Source: Candidatus Latescibacterota bacterium (lineage in GTDB: Bacteria; JAAXHH01). Taken from it: a stretch of 64,000 nucleotides of DNA. A model generated the notes under the pieces. That model ran no database searches, was not told where the DNA came from, and saw nothing but the letters and a program-made list of their open reading frames with translations. Where the stretch lies: positions 62,001-126,000 of the forward strand of contig JAJEHX010000005.1 in the NCBI GenBank assembly GCA_022823465.1, in the 5' to 3' direction. Shown here piece by piece: positions 19,348-28,607 of the stretch (within the stretch, counting starts at the first letter, position 1; each line of letters opens with the position of its first letter). Both the position numbers and the translations under genes were made by a program.

Positions 19348-20793
19348 ATGGCTCACAAAGATTTAAATTCGTTTGTCGATCTGCTCCGGGAAGCGGGCGA
19401 GTTGAAAGAAATCTCCGTCGAGATGGATCCCGAGCTTGAGATCAGTGCCATTGCGGACCGCGTGGTCAAGGAGGACGGTCCCGCGTTGCTCTTCACCAAC
19501 GTCAAGGGGCATCCCGGTATCCCGGTGCTCATCAACACTTTCGGATCCAGACGGCGCATGGAACTTGCCCTGGGCACGGAGGACCTGGACGACATCGCGG
19601 CCGAAATCGCCGACCTGATCAATCCCCAGATGCCGGCCTCGCTCGTGGGCAAGCTGCAGATGCTGCCCCGTCTCGCCCGGTTGAAGGACACCCAGGCTAG
19701 GACCGTGCGTAGCGGACCCTGTCAGGAAGTAGTCGAGACGGACGCGGCGTCCCTCGAAAGCATCCCGGTCATCAAGTGCTGGCCGGGCGACGGCGGGAAG
19801 TACATCACCTTTCCCCAGGTGATTACGCAACATCCCGGGAAGGGCACGCGCAATGTGGGCATGTACCGGCTCCAGGTCTTCGACGACAAAACCCTGGGGC
19901 TTCACTGGCAACGGCACAAAGGCGGCGCCCACCACTACCATGTCGCCGAAGAGATGGGCGAGCGGCTGGAGGTCGCCGTCGTCCTGGGACCCGACCCGGA
20001 AACCATGTACGCCGCGACGGCGCCCCTGCCCGACGAGATCGACGAGTACATGCTGGCCGGATTCCTTCGCAGGCAGCCCGTGGAGCTGGTGAAGTGCCGC
20101 ACGGTGGACCTGGAGGTGCCGGCCAACGCCCAGATCGTCCTGGAGGGCTATGCTGAACCGCATGAACGGCGTACCGAAGGCCCCTTCGGAGACCATCAGG
20201 GCTACTACTCGCTGCCCGACGAATACCCTGTCTTTCACCTCACGGCCGTCACGCGAAGGAAAGAACCCATCTACCCCACGATCATCGTCGGACCGCCGCC
20301 CCAGGAAGACGGGTGGCTCGGGAAGGCCACGGAACGCATCTTCCTTCCGCTCCTCAAGACCACGCTGCCCGAAATCGTGGACATCGAACTGCCCGTCGAG
20401 GGCATATTCCACAACCTGGCCATCGTATCCATCGACAAGCGCTTTCCCGGCCACGCGCGGAAGGTGATGCACGCCCTCTGGGGCCTGGGCCAGATGATGT
20501 TCACCAAGGTGATTATCGTTGTGGATAAGGACGTGGACGTGCATAATATGAGGGAAGTGGCCTGGCGGGTCGGCGTTTCCATCGATCCGAAGCGGGACCT
20601 GCTGATCAGCGAAGGGCCCTGCGACGTCCTGGATTTCGCCGCGCAGACCGCGGACGTGAGCGGGAAGCTGGGCATCGACGCCACCGAGAAATGGCCGGAC
20701 GAGGGATTCGACCGGGGGTGGCCGGAAATCCTGCGCATGCCCGAAGAGGTCGACCGGCGCATCGACGCGCTCTGGCCGAAACTGGGCCTGTAA
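19348..20793 (+). CDS. UbiD-family decarboxylase, probably of the futalosine menaquinone route
   Basis: A 481-residue prenylated-FMN decarboxylase of the UbiD family. The N-terminal ADRVVKEDGPALLFTNVKG and the central KGTRNVGMYRLQVFDDKTLGLHWQRHKGGAHH are typical. The Arg and Glu expected around the active site fall in RTEGPFGDHQGYYS. Length and its place immediately before mqnE, mqnC and mqnA suggest the enzyme that decarboxylates 1,4-dihydroxy-6-naphthoate-type intermediates late in the futalosine pathway (SCO4490-like). The prenyl-FMN supplier UbiX is not in the window. Another UbiD substrate cannot be excluded. Confidence 0.87.
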   Translation: MAHKDLNSFVDLLREAGELKEISVEMDPELEISAIADRVVKEDGPALLFTNVKGHPGIPVLINTFGSRRRMELALGTEDLDDIAAEIADLINPQMPASLVGKLQMLPRLARLKDTQARTVRSGPCQEVVETDAASLESIPVIKCWPGDGGKYITFPQVITQHPGKGTRNVGMYRLQVFDDKTLGLHWQRHKGGAHHYHVAEEMGERLEVAVVLGPDPETMYAATAPLPDEIDEYMLAGFLRRQPVELVKCRTVDLEVPANAQIVLEGYAEPHERRTEGPFGDHQGYYSLPDEYPVFHLTAVTRRKEPIYPTIIVGPPPQEDGWLGKATERIFLPLLKTTLPEIVDIELPVEGIFHNLAIVSIDKRFPGHARKVMHALWGLGQMMFTKVIIVVDKDVDVHNMREVAWRVGVSIDPKRDLLISEGPCDVLDFAAQTADVSGKLGIDATEKWPDEGFDRGWPEILRMPEEVDRRIDALWPKLGL

Positions 20794-20831
20794 AAGCCAG
20801 AAACCGGATTGCTGAAATCCCGGAGACCGAC

Positions 20832-21998
20832 GTGTTTGAAGCACTGATCGCAGCAGCGGGCCTGGAAGATGTCCACGGCAAAGTCCTGGCGGGCGAGCGG
20901 CTTTCGGCCGACGACGGAAGAAGGTTGTACCTGCACGACAACCTGCCGGCCATCGGCTACCTGGCGAACCTGGTACGCGAGCGGATGCACGGTGACCGGG
21001 TCTACTTCGTGCGCAACCAGCACCTGAACTACACCAACATCTGCAATAAGAGCTGCCTCTTCTGTTCCTTCTACGCCATGCCGAAGGACCCTGAGGGATA
21101 CGTGCTCTCGCCTGACGACATACGGGAGCGGATGGAGACCTACGCAGACATCCCCATCTCCGAGATCCACATGGTCGGGGGGGTGAATCCCAAACTGCCC
21201 TACGGCTACTACCTGGACATCGTCCGGGCGATCAAAGAAGTGCGGCCGGGCGTGTCGCTCAAGGCCTTCACCATGATCGAGCTCGAACAGATCCGCAGAA
21301 TCGCGAAAAAACCCATGGACGAGACCCTGATGGAGTTGAAGGAAGCCGGGGTGGACGCGCTGCCCGGCGGCGGGGCCGAGGTCTTCAGCGAAAGGGTGCA
21401 CGAGGAGCTGTTCCAGGCCAAGTCGGACTCCGACAAATGGCTGGAAACCGCCCGGGTCGCCCACGAGGTGGGCCTGCCCTCCAACGCGACCATGCTCTAC
21501 GGTCACGTGGAACAAACGGAGGAAAAGGTCTACCACCTCATGAAACTGCGGGAACTGCAGGACGAAACACGGGGGCTGCTGGCCTTCATTCCCCTGTCGT
21601 GGCACCCGGAGCGTACGGCCATCGAACACCTGCCCGGCCCGACGGGTCAGGCGGACCTGCGGGAAATCGCGGTCGCCCGGCTCATGCTGGACAATGTCCC
21701 GCACATCAAGTCGTTCTGGATCATGAACACCCCGGCGGTGACGCAGGTGGGACTGTGGTACGGCGCGGACGACATGGACGGCAGCGTCCTGGAGTATGAA
21801 ATCACGCGAAACCCCGTCACGGACCGAGTGCAGGCCCTGACCCGTACCCAGATGCTCGACATGATCGGCGAGTCGGGCCGGCGTCCCGTCGAACGCGACG
21901 CGCTCTACAACATCGTCGACCAGCCGGAGTCCGCAAGGCCGGCTTACCTGGGCACGGTCGAAGGCGTGACCGAAGAAGCCGTTACGAGCGCTGGATAG
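20832..21998 (+). CDS. mqnE: Aminofutalosine synthase MqnE
   Basis: A 388-residue radical SAM enzyme that joins 3-enolpyruvyl-benzoate to adenosine (from SAM) to give aminofutalosine in the futalosine menaquinone pathway. The [4Fe-4S] cluster motif CNKSCLFC follows NYTNI. Conserved stretches include EIHMVGGVNPKLPYGYY and VDALPGGGAEVFSERVH. The start is GTG at 20832, with CCGGAGA upstream; the longer frame overlaps the UbiD gene. The length is typical. mqnC follows after 5 bases. Confidence 0.95.
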   Translation: MFEALIAAAGLEDVHGKVLAGERLSADDGRRLYLHDNLPAIGYLANLVRERMHGDRVYFVRNQHLNYTNICNKSCLFCSFYAMPKDPEGYVLSPDDIRERMETYADIPISEIHMVGGVNPKLPYGYYLDIVRAIKEVRPGVSLKAFTMIELEQIRRIAKKPMDETLMELKEAGVDALPGGGAEVFSERVHEELFQAKSDSDKWLETARVAHEVGLPSNATMLYGHVEQTEEKVYHLMKLRELQDETRGLLAFIPLSWHPERTAIEHLPGPTGQADLREIAVARLMLDNVPHIKSFWIMNTPAVTQVGLWYGADDMDGSVLEYEITRNPVTDRVQALTRTQMLDMIGESGRRPVERDALYNIVDQPESARPAYLGTVEGVTEEAVTSAG

Positions 21999-22003
21999 CC
22001 ACC

Positions 22004-23116
22004 ATGATAGCAGACATCGCGGAAAAGGTCCTGGCCGGGACGCGGTTGACCGCCGAAGACGGGCGCAGGCTGTTCCGGCACCCGAACGTAACCGAACTGG
22101 GCATGCTCGCCGGCCACGTACGGCAGACAAGACATCCTGAACCGGTGGTGACTTACAACATCGGCCGGAACATCAATTACACCAATGTCTGCTGGGTGCG
22201 CTGCAAGTTCTGTGCCTTCTATCGTCCTCCGGGCCACCAGGAAGGATACACGCTGCCCGACGAGGAGATCTTCGCCAAGGTCGAGGAGCTGATCGCCGTC
22301 GGAGGCGATACCCCGGAATCCTGTGAAATTCTTATGCAGGGCGGGCTGAATCCGAAGCTGAAGATCGACTACTACGAACGGCTTTTCTCTGAAATCACCC
22401 GGCGCTATCCCGCAGCCTATCTCCATTCGCTTTCCGTGGCGGAAATCGTCTATCTCGCCCACATCTCACGGATCACGGTGGAGGAAGCGCTGATCCGCCT
22501 GCGCGAAGCCGGACTGAAATCCCTCCCGGGCGCCGGCGCCGAGATCCTGGACACCGAGGTGCGCGACGCCATCGCCTACCGGAAGGAAACGGTACAGGAA
22601 TGGCTGGACGTGCACAGCCTGACCCACCGGCTGGGCATGAAGTCGACGGCCACGATGATGTTCGGATCGGTTGAAACCGTCGAACACCGATTGAAGCACC
22701 TGTTCCGCGTCCGTGAAGTGCAGGACGAGTCCCTGGCCAGCCACGACGGGTATTTCACGGCGTTCATCGCCTGGAGCTTCCAGCCCGAGGGCACGGAGCT
22801 GCCCGATACGCGAAAGGCGACCGGGTACGACTACCTGCGCACCGTGGCCGTCGCCCGGCTCATGCTGGACAACATCGACAACATCCAGGCCTCTTACGTG
22901 ACGCAAGGGCCCAAGATCGCACAGATCGCCCTCGGTTATGGCGTGAACGATTTCGGCAGTACCATGATGGAAGAGAACGTCATCAGCGCGGGCGGCACGA
23001 GCTTCGTGATGCCCACCCCGGAGATCGAACGGCTGATCAGCGACGCGGGATTCGTTCCGCGTCGGCGCAACACGCGCTACGAGTTCGTGGGGAATGGTCA
23101 ACATAACCCGTCTTAA
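22004..23116 (+). CDS. mqnC: Cyclic dehypoxanthinyl futalosine synthase MqnC
   Basis: A 370-residue radical SAM enzyme that cyclises dehypoxanthine futalosine, the fourth step of the futalosine pathway. The cluster motif is CWVRCKFCAFYR after NYTNV. MQGGLNPKLKIDYY, SLPGAGAEILDTEVR and the late MMEENVISAGG all match MqnC. It starts five bases after the mqnE stop, and its own 3' end overlaps mqnA by 23 bases. The two radical SAM genes share an ancestor, but the motifs separate them cleanly. Confidence 0.96.
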   Translation: MIADIAEKVLAGTRLTAEDGRRLFRHPNVTELGMLAGHVRQTRHPEPVVTYNIGRNINYTNVCWVRCKFCAFYRPPGHQEGYTLPDEEIFAKVEELIAVGGDTPESCEILMQGGLNPKLKIDYYERLFSEITRRYPAAYLHSLSVAEIVYLAHISRITVEEALIRLREAGLKSLPGAGAEILDTEVRDAIAYRKETVQEWLDVHSLTHRLGMKSTATMMFGSVETVEHRLKHLFRVREVQDESLASHDGYFTAFIAWSFQPEGTELPDTRKATGYDYLRTVAVARLMLDNIDNIQASYVTQGPKIAQIALGYGVNDFGSTMMEENVISAGGTSFVMPTPEIERLISDAGFVPRRRNTRYEFVGNGQHNPS

Positions 23117-23909
23117 CGCTGTAAGTTACCTGAATACCAGGCCATTGACCTATGGCCTGGAACACGGCGGCCTGGATCACGGATTCGAAATACTCTACGA
23201 TATCCCCTCCGTGTGCGCCAGGCAGGTGAGGACGGGGGAGGCCTCGGCAGGCGTCATTCCAAGCATCGAATACGCGCGGAGTGCGGTACCCTACGCCATC
23301 GTCCCCGGGATCGCCATCGTATCGGACGGGCCGGTCGGGAGCATTCTCCTGTTCCACAGGGTGCCGGTCAGTCGGATCCGGACCGTGGCGATGGACGTGA
23401 GTTCCCGGTCTTCGGCCGCCTTGGCCCGGATCGTCCTGAAGGAAAGATACGGTCTGGATTTCGATACCGTCGACCATGCGCCGGACGTCCCGGCGATGCT
23501 GGAAGGGGCGGACGCGGCCCTGGTCATCGGCGACCCGGCCCTCGAAAGTACGGACCGGCCCGAACCGCGACTGGATCTGGGCGAAGCCTGGCGGGAACTG
23601 ACCGGGCTGCCCTTCGTGTACGCCTTCTGGGCGGGGAAGGTAGGTAGCCTTTCTTCAGGTGAAGTCGAAATGTTGATCGAGTCGAAAAAACAAGGGATGG
23701 CCGCCCTGGACGAAATCGCCGAAGTATACGCCCGGAACCGTTCCCGTCCGCCATCCTTTTACGCGTCGTACCTGCGGAACAACCTGATCTACGATCTGGG
23801 CGACCGGGAACGAAGAGGGCTCATGGAGTTTTACGGACTGGCCCGCAGCCGCGGCCTGGTCCCGGACGTACCTGAACTGCGTTTCTATTCGCGTCAAGGA
23901 AGGAGATGA
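23094..23909 (+). CDS. mqnA: Chorismate dehydratase MqnA
   Basis: A 271-residue enzyme that dehydrates chorismate to 3-enolpyruvyl-benzoate, the first committed step of the futalosine pathway. It has the solute-binding-protein-like fold. Conserved pieces are NAVSYLNTRPLTYGL at the start, ASAGVIPSIEYA, and LGEAWRELTGLPFVYAFWAG. The ATG at 23094 lies inside the mqnC 3' end, indicating translational coupling. The pathway steps encoded by mqnB and mqnD are not in this window. Confidence 0.95.
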   Translation: MVNITRLNAVSYLNTRPLTYGLEHGGLDHGFEILYDIPSVCARQVRTGEASAGVIPSIEYARSAVPYAIVPGIAIVSDGPVGSILLFHRVPVSRIRTVAMDVSSRSSAALARIVLKERYGLDFDTVDHAPDVPAMLEGADAALVIGDPALESTDRPEPRLDLGEAWRELTGLPFVYAFWAGKVGSLSSGEVEMLIESKKQGMAALDEIAEVYARNRSRPPSFYASYLRNNLIYDLGDRERRGLMEFYGLARSRGLVPDVPELRFYSRQGRR

Positions 23910-23911
23910 TC

Positions 23912-24871
23912 ATGGCATCGACTACGACAGTCGGCATCGGCACGGGAAGCAACCGCCGCGAGAACGTGCGCGTCGCGGTGGAACGCTCCGCCCCGCAACT
24001 GGCCTCCCTCATGGGGGAGGAAGTCATGCTCAAACCCAATTTCCTTTCCGGCACCAACCCGGTGGTCTGTACCCACCCGGACGCGGTCCGCGGCGTGCTG
24101 GACGTCATCATGACCCTGCCCAGGAAACCCCGGCGGGTCCTGATCGCCGAGGGCGGCAACGAAACAGTGCCCGGGGAGTGCTTCCGCCACATGGGCTACA
24201 CCGAGATACCGGAAGAATATGACATCCCGATCGAACTGGTGGACCTGAACCAGGAAACGCGCTGGCGCAACACCCGGGTGTACATGGTCGACGGCACCTG
24301 GACCACGGTACGGATGCCGCGCACCGTGCTGGACTGTCCCTGCGTGATTTCGGTCGCCGTGGCCAAGACCCACGACGGCGCCATGGTCACCCTGGCGCTG
24401 AAGAACCTCATCATGGGTACGATACTGAAGAAAGACCGTATCAAGGTGCACGGATACACGACCCACCACGACCGGCGCCACCCGCAGGAAGCCCGGGCCC
24501 TCAGCAGGAACATCATCCGTCTCGCCCGCCACCTCTATCCCCATTACAGCGTGGTGGACGGCACGGTGGGCATACAGGGCAACGGCCCCGGCGGCACAGA
24601 CACGGTGCCCCTTGGACTGGCCGCGGCCGGGGCAGACACCATCGCCGTGGACGCGGTCATCTCGAAGGCCATGGGATTCGAGCCGCTGGAAGTGGGCACG
24701 GTATTCTACGGGGACGCCATCGGGCTGGGCGTGGGCGACCTGAAACGCATACGTGTCAACGGCGGCCGGCTGGATGAACTTGCCCTGCCCTTCAAGGGAC
24801 ACGAAACCATCGATCTGCAGCGTCAGTGGGCTATCGAAGGGGCGTGGGAGTCGGCGGCGGTCGGGGGTTGA
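23912..24871 (+). CDS. DUF362-family protein
   Basis: A 319-residue protein of the DUF362 family. Family features seen are MLKPNFLSGTNPVVCTHPDAV near the start, VISVAVAKTHDGAMVTLALKNLIMG in the middle and ADTIAVDAVISKAMGF in the last third. No cysteine-rich ferredoxin domain, found in some members, is present. I prefer ATG 23912, six bases from GGAAGGAG; the ATG at 23906 overlaps the mqnA stop and has its ribosome site too close. It closes the menaquinone operon. The function is unknown; a redox or quinone-related role is guesswork from position. Confidence 0.85.
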   Translation: MASTTTVGIGTGSNRRENVRVAVERSAPQLASLMGEEVMLKPNFLSGTNPVVCTHPDAVRGVLDVIMTLPRKPRRVLIAEGGNETVPGECFRHMGYTEIPEEYDIPIELVDLNQETRWRNTRVYMVDGTWTTVRMPRTVLDCPCVISVAVAKTHDGAMVTLALKNLIMGTILKKDRIKVHGYTTHHDRRHPQEARALSRNIIRLARHLYPHYSVVDGTVGIQGNGPGGTDTVPLGLAAAGADTIAVDAVISKAMGFEPLEVGTVFYGDAIGLGVGDLKRIRVNGGRLDELALPFKGHETIDLQRQWAIEGAWESAAVGG

Positions 24872-24907
24872 ACGACGATTGGGGCTCGGGCGGCGGTTGA
24901 ATCGGGG

Positions 24908-26098
24908 TCAATGTCCGGGCAGTACCTCTACGACCCGAAGCACCTCTTCTTCGGTATTGTAGAAGTGCGGTGAAATGCGTATGCCGCCCCCGCGGCGGGC
25001 GCCTATGATCTGGTGGCTCCGCAGCGTGCGATGAAGGGCCCCGGTCTCGTGTACCGGGCTGTCGAACGTCACGATGCCCGACCACTCGGATTCGCCCCGG
25101 GGGCTCAGGACGCGGTAGCCAGCTTCGCGCAACGATTCGACCAGCCGGTCGGTCAACAGGCGCAGCCTTCCCTGCACCGCTTCGATGCCCACCTCCAGCA
25201 GCAAATCCAGGGAAGCGCCCAGCGCGTGTATGCCCAGCGTATTGTGGGAACCGCACTCGAAGCGCCGCGCCGTCGGCGCCGGCGTCGGATCGAAAGAATC
25301 GTAGTTGCCCGCGTCGGCTACCGAATTCCAGCCCACTTCGTAGAGCTCAAGGCGATCCGTCATGTGCGGCGCGCAGTAGAAGATGCCGATTCCCTCGGGG
25401 CCCAGGAGCCACTTGTGGCCGTCGGCCGTGAGGATGTCGATCCCCATTTCCGCCACGTCCACGGGCGTCTGGCCGAGGGATTGAATGGCGTCGACGACGA
25501 AAACGACGTGCTTTTCCCGGCATAACGCGCCGATCGCCGCGATGTCGTTGCGGAATCCATTCCCGTATTCCACGTGGCTGATGGACACGACGCGCGTCTT
25601 GGAATCGATCTTTTCCCCAATCGATTCCACCGGGAGCCGGCCGTCCACAGACTCCACCATCCGTGTTTCCACGCCGTGACGGGCAAGATTAAGCCAGGGA
25701 TATACGTTGGACGGAAATTCCAGGTCGTTCAGGACTACGTTGTCGCCCGGGCGCCAGTCCATGCCGTTGGCGGCGAAGCATAACCCTTCGGTGGTATTCT
25801 TGACGAAGGCGATCTGGTCGGCTGCGGCGTTGATCAGGCGGGCTGCCCGCGACCGGGTCGTGTCGATGGCCGCTTCCCAGTCGGGATAGTGGGAGGCGGC
25901 ATACTCGTTGAAGTCCGTCACATAGGCCTGTACCGCCGCACGGGCGCGACCGGGCAACGTGCCCACCGCCGCGTGATTCAGATAGGTACAGTGATGAACG
26001 ACAGGGAATTCCTGGCGGATGCGGTCCAGGTTCAATTCCGGCCGGTCCGGTTTTTCACGGCCTGGCGGAGAAGGGCAGCCGGCCACGCTTGGACGCAC
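24908..26098 (-). CDS. Class V aminotransferase / cysteine desulfurase-like PLP enzyme
   Basis: A 396-residue fold-type I PLP enzyme. Signature elements are the N-terminal YLNHAAVGTLPGRAR, the PLP Asp in VVDAIQSLGQTPVD, and the Schiff-base lysine in ILTADGHKWLLGPEGIG. The C-terminal RGGGIRISPHFYNTEEEV is typical of class V enzymes such as isopenicillin-N epimerase-like and desulfurase-like proteins. The GTG start at 26098 may include a few non-native residues. It is 30 bases downstream of the STAS gene and convergent with DUF362. Substrate unknown. Confidence 0.88.
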   Translation of the reverse strand: MRPSVAGCPSPPGREKPDRPELNLDRIRQEFPVVHHCTYLNHAAVGTLPGRARAAVQAYVTDFNEYAASHYPDWEAAIDTTRSRAARLINAAADQIAFVKNTTEGLCFAANGMDWRPGDNVVLNDLEFPSNVYPWLNLARHGVETRMVESVDGRLPVESIGEKIDSKTRVVSISHVEYGNGFRNDIAAIGALCREKHVVFVVDAIQSLGQTPVDVAEMGIDILTADGHKWLLGPEGIGIFYCAPHMTDRLELYEVGWNSVADAGNYDSFDPTPAPTARRFECGSHNTLGIHALGASLDLLLEVGIEAVQGRLRLLTDRLVESLREAGYRVLSPRGESEWSGIVTFDSPVHETGALHRTLRSHQIIGARRGGGIRISPHFYNTEEEVLRVVEVLPGH

Positions 26099-26128
26099 AG
26101 GATCGCGGCGCTATAGACCGCGGTCCTG

Positions 26129-26461
26129 TCAGAAACTCGCCGCGGCGTCCTCAGCCGAGTCGAAAACATTGAAAACGGAACCCAGACGCGTAATGACGAC
26201 CAGTACATTGTGCGTGCGTTCGCTCAGGTTGGCCAGCTTGAGATCGCCTCCGGCCTCGCGGAGGGTCTTGGCGCCGCCGACAAGGGCGCCGACTCCGGAA
26301 CTGCTGATGAGGTTTACCCTGCCCAGGTCGACTACGACCGCGACAGATCCCTCGGACTTCAACGCCCGCACACGATCATGGAAAGCGGACACTTCCGGAT
26401 CGCCCAGGAAGCTGCCGACGACTTCGATTACCGGTACACCGTTGATCTTGCGTTCGTTCAT
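26129..26461 (-). CDS. STAS-domain anti-sigma factor antagonist-like protein
   Basis: A 110-residue single STAS-domain protein like SpoIIAA/RsbV. The conserved phosphorylatable serine region reads NLISSSGVGALVG. The beta-alpha pattern (INGVPVIEVVGSF, VAVVVDLGRVN, LKLANLSERTHNVLVV) fits. Such proteins bind serine-kinase anti-sigma factors in partner-switching systems, but no kinase or sigma factor gene is adjacent, so its partner lies elsewhere. GGGGA precedes the ATG at 26461. The class V PLP gene follows 30 bases downstream. Confidence 0.9.
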   Translation of the reverse strand: MNERKINGVPVIEVVGSFLGDPEVSAFHDRVRALKSEGSVAVVVDLGRVNLISSSGVGALVGGAKTLREAGGDLKLANLSERTHNVLVVITRLGSVFNVFDSAEDAAASF

Positions 26462-26660
26462 TACACGTCCCCTATCGTCTATGCGCTGCTAAAGCGAAAA
26501 CCAGCCACTTGATTGTGCGTCAATTAACACCTCACCCACGATTTCCGCAAGGATAAATTACTTGGAAACAGGCGGGCCGGCGGACCGGCAGACCCGTCCG
26601 GAGAGCGGAGACGGCCGAAAGCCTTGTCGATGACCGGAAGGTCCGCATCCGTTCCCAAGT

Positions 26661-28355
26661 TCAGGGATTCGACGTGAGCACGGCGGTCCTGGCAGCGTCG
26701 GCCTGGTAGCCCGGGCAGACCCCGTTTTCGATATAGGGACAGGGACTCCGGGCGATGATCACGCGGACCCCCGGCCGGCGCAGGCCCTGCCCGAGCACTC
26801 GCCGCGCCCGGGTCTCGTCCCAGGGATCGATGGTCTCGTTCAGCGAGACCGGGCAGGCTCCCACGATGTGATCAATGCTGAGCGGCGTCGTTTCGTGGCC
26901 GAGATCGACCCCACCCAGATTGGGCGTGCCCTGGAAACCGGACAGGGCCGTCGTGGCGTTGTCCAGGATGAGAACGAGCAGATCAGACCCCTGGTGGGCT
27001 ACGTTGAACAGGGCGTTGGCGCCCAGGTGAAAGAAATCGGAATCCCCGACGACGGCAATCACCGGGTCGGTCACCCCGGATAACACCAGGCCCGAGGCAA
27101 TACCGATACTCGATCCCATGGAGTACTTTACGTCGAGCATCTCGAAAGGCGGCGTAGCGATCTTGATCGCACAGCCGGGATCCACCACGTACACCGGGGT
27201 CAGGCCGAACCGCCCGCTCAATTCGCGCAGGATTTCGAATACGGGCGTGTAAGGGCAGTTTTCCGGCAGGCCGGCCTGGCTGGGCAGGGATTTCGTTTCC
27301 TCTTCCGGTGAAAAGCCGTGCGCCGGACTGAATCCGGAGACGAAGCCGGCCAGAGCCTCCGCGATCTGCCAGCGGAACAGCTCCCCTTCCCGGGAGACGG
27401 CTTTGTCGTGCTTGCCGCTGATCGGCGTCGTAATCTTCGCGTCATATGCAAGCGACTTGATCAGCGTTTCGAGGAAGGGTTCATTCTCTTCCAGGATCAG
27501 CGTTTTCTCCGTCGTACGAAGAAAACCGGTGATCTGTTCAGCGGGAAGGGGCCACAGCGTGGACAGCTTGAGAATGGACAGTTCGGTCGTGTCTACGTCC
27601 TGCAGCACGTCCATCAACTTGGTGTGAATCACGCCGGCGGCAATGATGCCGATTTTCCCTGTTCCAGTAATCGTGTTATAATCCGCGGATTCGAACTGCG
27701 CCGCGAGTGATTCGAGACGGTCGTGCAGCCGCCTGTGCAACTGGACGGCGTTTCCGGGAACCGATATCCACCGCATGGGATGTCGTTCGAACGCATGGGA
27801 CTGAACGAAAGTCGAACGGGGAATTTCGGGCAGGTCGATTACTTCTTCCAGCGCGCCGAATGTCTTCGTGATGCGCACGATGACGGGCATCTGCATTTCA
27901 CGGGATAGCCGGAAGGCCTCCCGGGTCATCGTGATCCCTTCGGACGGGGTCGCCGGTTCCAGCATGGGCAATTCGCTTCCCCAGGCGATCGGGCGGGTAT
28001 CCTGGTCGTTCTGGGTGGCCCAGGCGCCCGGATCGTCCCCGAGCAGGATGACCAGCCCCGCGCCTACGTCCGTCAGGTTGGCCACCATGACCGCATCCAG
28101 GGCGACATTGAACCCGACGCCTTTGCAGCCCATCAGGGCCGGAACTCCGCCGATGGAAGCGCCGAGGGCCGTTTCGAAGGCGACTTTCTCGTTGGTGGAC
28201 CACTCGACGTGCAGTCCGTGGCTTTCCACGAAACCGCGCAGAAACTCGATCGTGCTGCTGCTCGGTGAACCGGGATAACTCGTCGCTACCGCCACGCCCG
28301 ACTGCAGCGCGCCGTAGGCGATGGCCTGGTCACCGGAGATCCGCATCCGGGCCAT
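26661..28355 (-). CDS. IorA-like thiamine-pyrophosphate 2-oxoacid:ferredoxin oxidoreductase subunit, lacking the ferredoxin domain
   Basis: A 564-residue protein matching the alpha subunit of indolepyruvate ferredoxin oxidoreductase, which oxidises aryl-pyruvates to aryl-acetyl-CoA. The N-terminal half is the pyrimidine-binding region (ISGDQAIAYGALQSGVAVATSYPGSPSS). The C-terminal half is the TPP-pyrophosphate region (VAVVGDSDFFHLGANALFNVAHQGSDLLVLILDNATTALSGFQGTP). The product stops soon after IIARSPCPYIENGVCPG, whereas typical IorA continues with an 8Fe ferredoxin domain. No iorB gene adjoins it. ATG 28355 has AGGAG upstream. Frameshift loss of the tail is possible, but no remnant was found. 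Confidence 0.83.
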   Translation of the reverse strand: MARMRISGDQAIAYGALQSGVAVATSYPGSPSSSTIEFLRGFVESHGLHVEWSTNEKVAFETALGASIGGVPALMGCKGVGFNVALDAVMVANLTDVGAGLVILLGDDPGAWATQNDQDTRPIAWGSELPMLEPATPSEGITMTREAFRLSREMQMPVIVRITKTFGALEEVIDLPEIPRSTFVQSHAFERHPMRWISVPGNAVQLHRRLHDRLESLAAQFESADYNTITGTGKIGIIAAGVIHTKLMDVLQDVDTTELSILKLSTLWPLPAEQITGFLRTTEKTLILEENEPFLETLIKSLAYDAKITTPISGKHDKAVSREGELFRWQIAEALAGFVSGFSPAHGFSPEEETKSLPSQAGLPENCPYTPVFEILRELSGRFGLTPVYVVDPGCAIKIATPPFEMLDVKYSMGSSIGIASGLVLSGVTDPVIAVVGDSDFFHLGANALFNVAHQGSDLLVLILDNATTALSGFQGTPNLGGVDLGHETTPLSIDHIVGACPVSLNETIDPWDETRARRVLGQGLRRPGVRVIIARSPCPYIENGVCPGYQADAARTAVLTSNP

Positions 28356-28464
28356 GACACGCTCCTGTACGCGATAAACACGCTCTTGAACGAACGCGTG
28401 AATATAGGCTCTCACCCCTTCCCGGTCAAGCCGTATCCATCCGACGGCACCGGACAGAAACCGC

Positions 28465-28493
28465 TTGCAACCGGCGCGCCATACGCCTATATT
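28465..28493 (+). promoter_or_regulatory. Predicted sigma70 promoter of the class V enzyme gene at 28608
   Basis: TTGCAA (28465-28470), 17 bases, TATATT (28488-28493). It would start about 110 bases before the ATG at 28608 and lies in the 252-base divergent region shared with the IorA-like gene. Confidence 0.55.
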
Positions 28494-28607
28494 TTTCCCG
28501 TTTCCTTCAACGTATTGCACCAGGGCCGGCCGGCGCGCCCAACCGCAGGGGTCCTGTCGCTCCACGCTATACGGTCCGACGATCCACGCAGCCACGGAGA
28601 TACGGGA

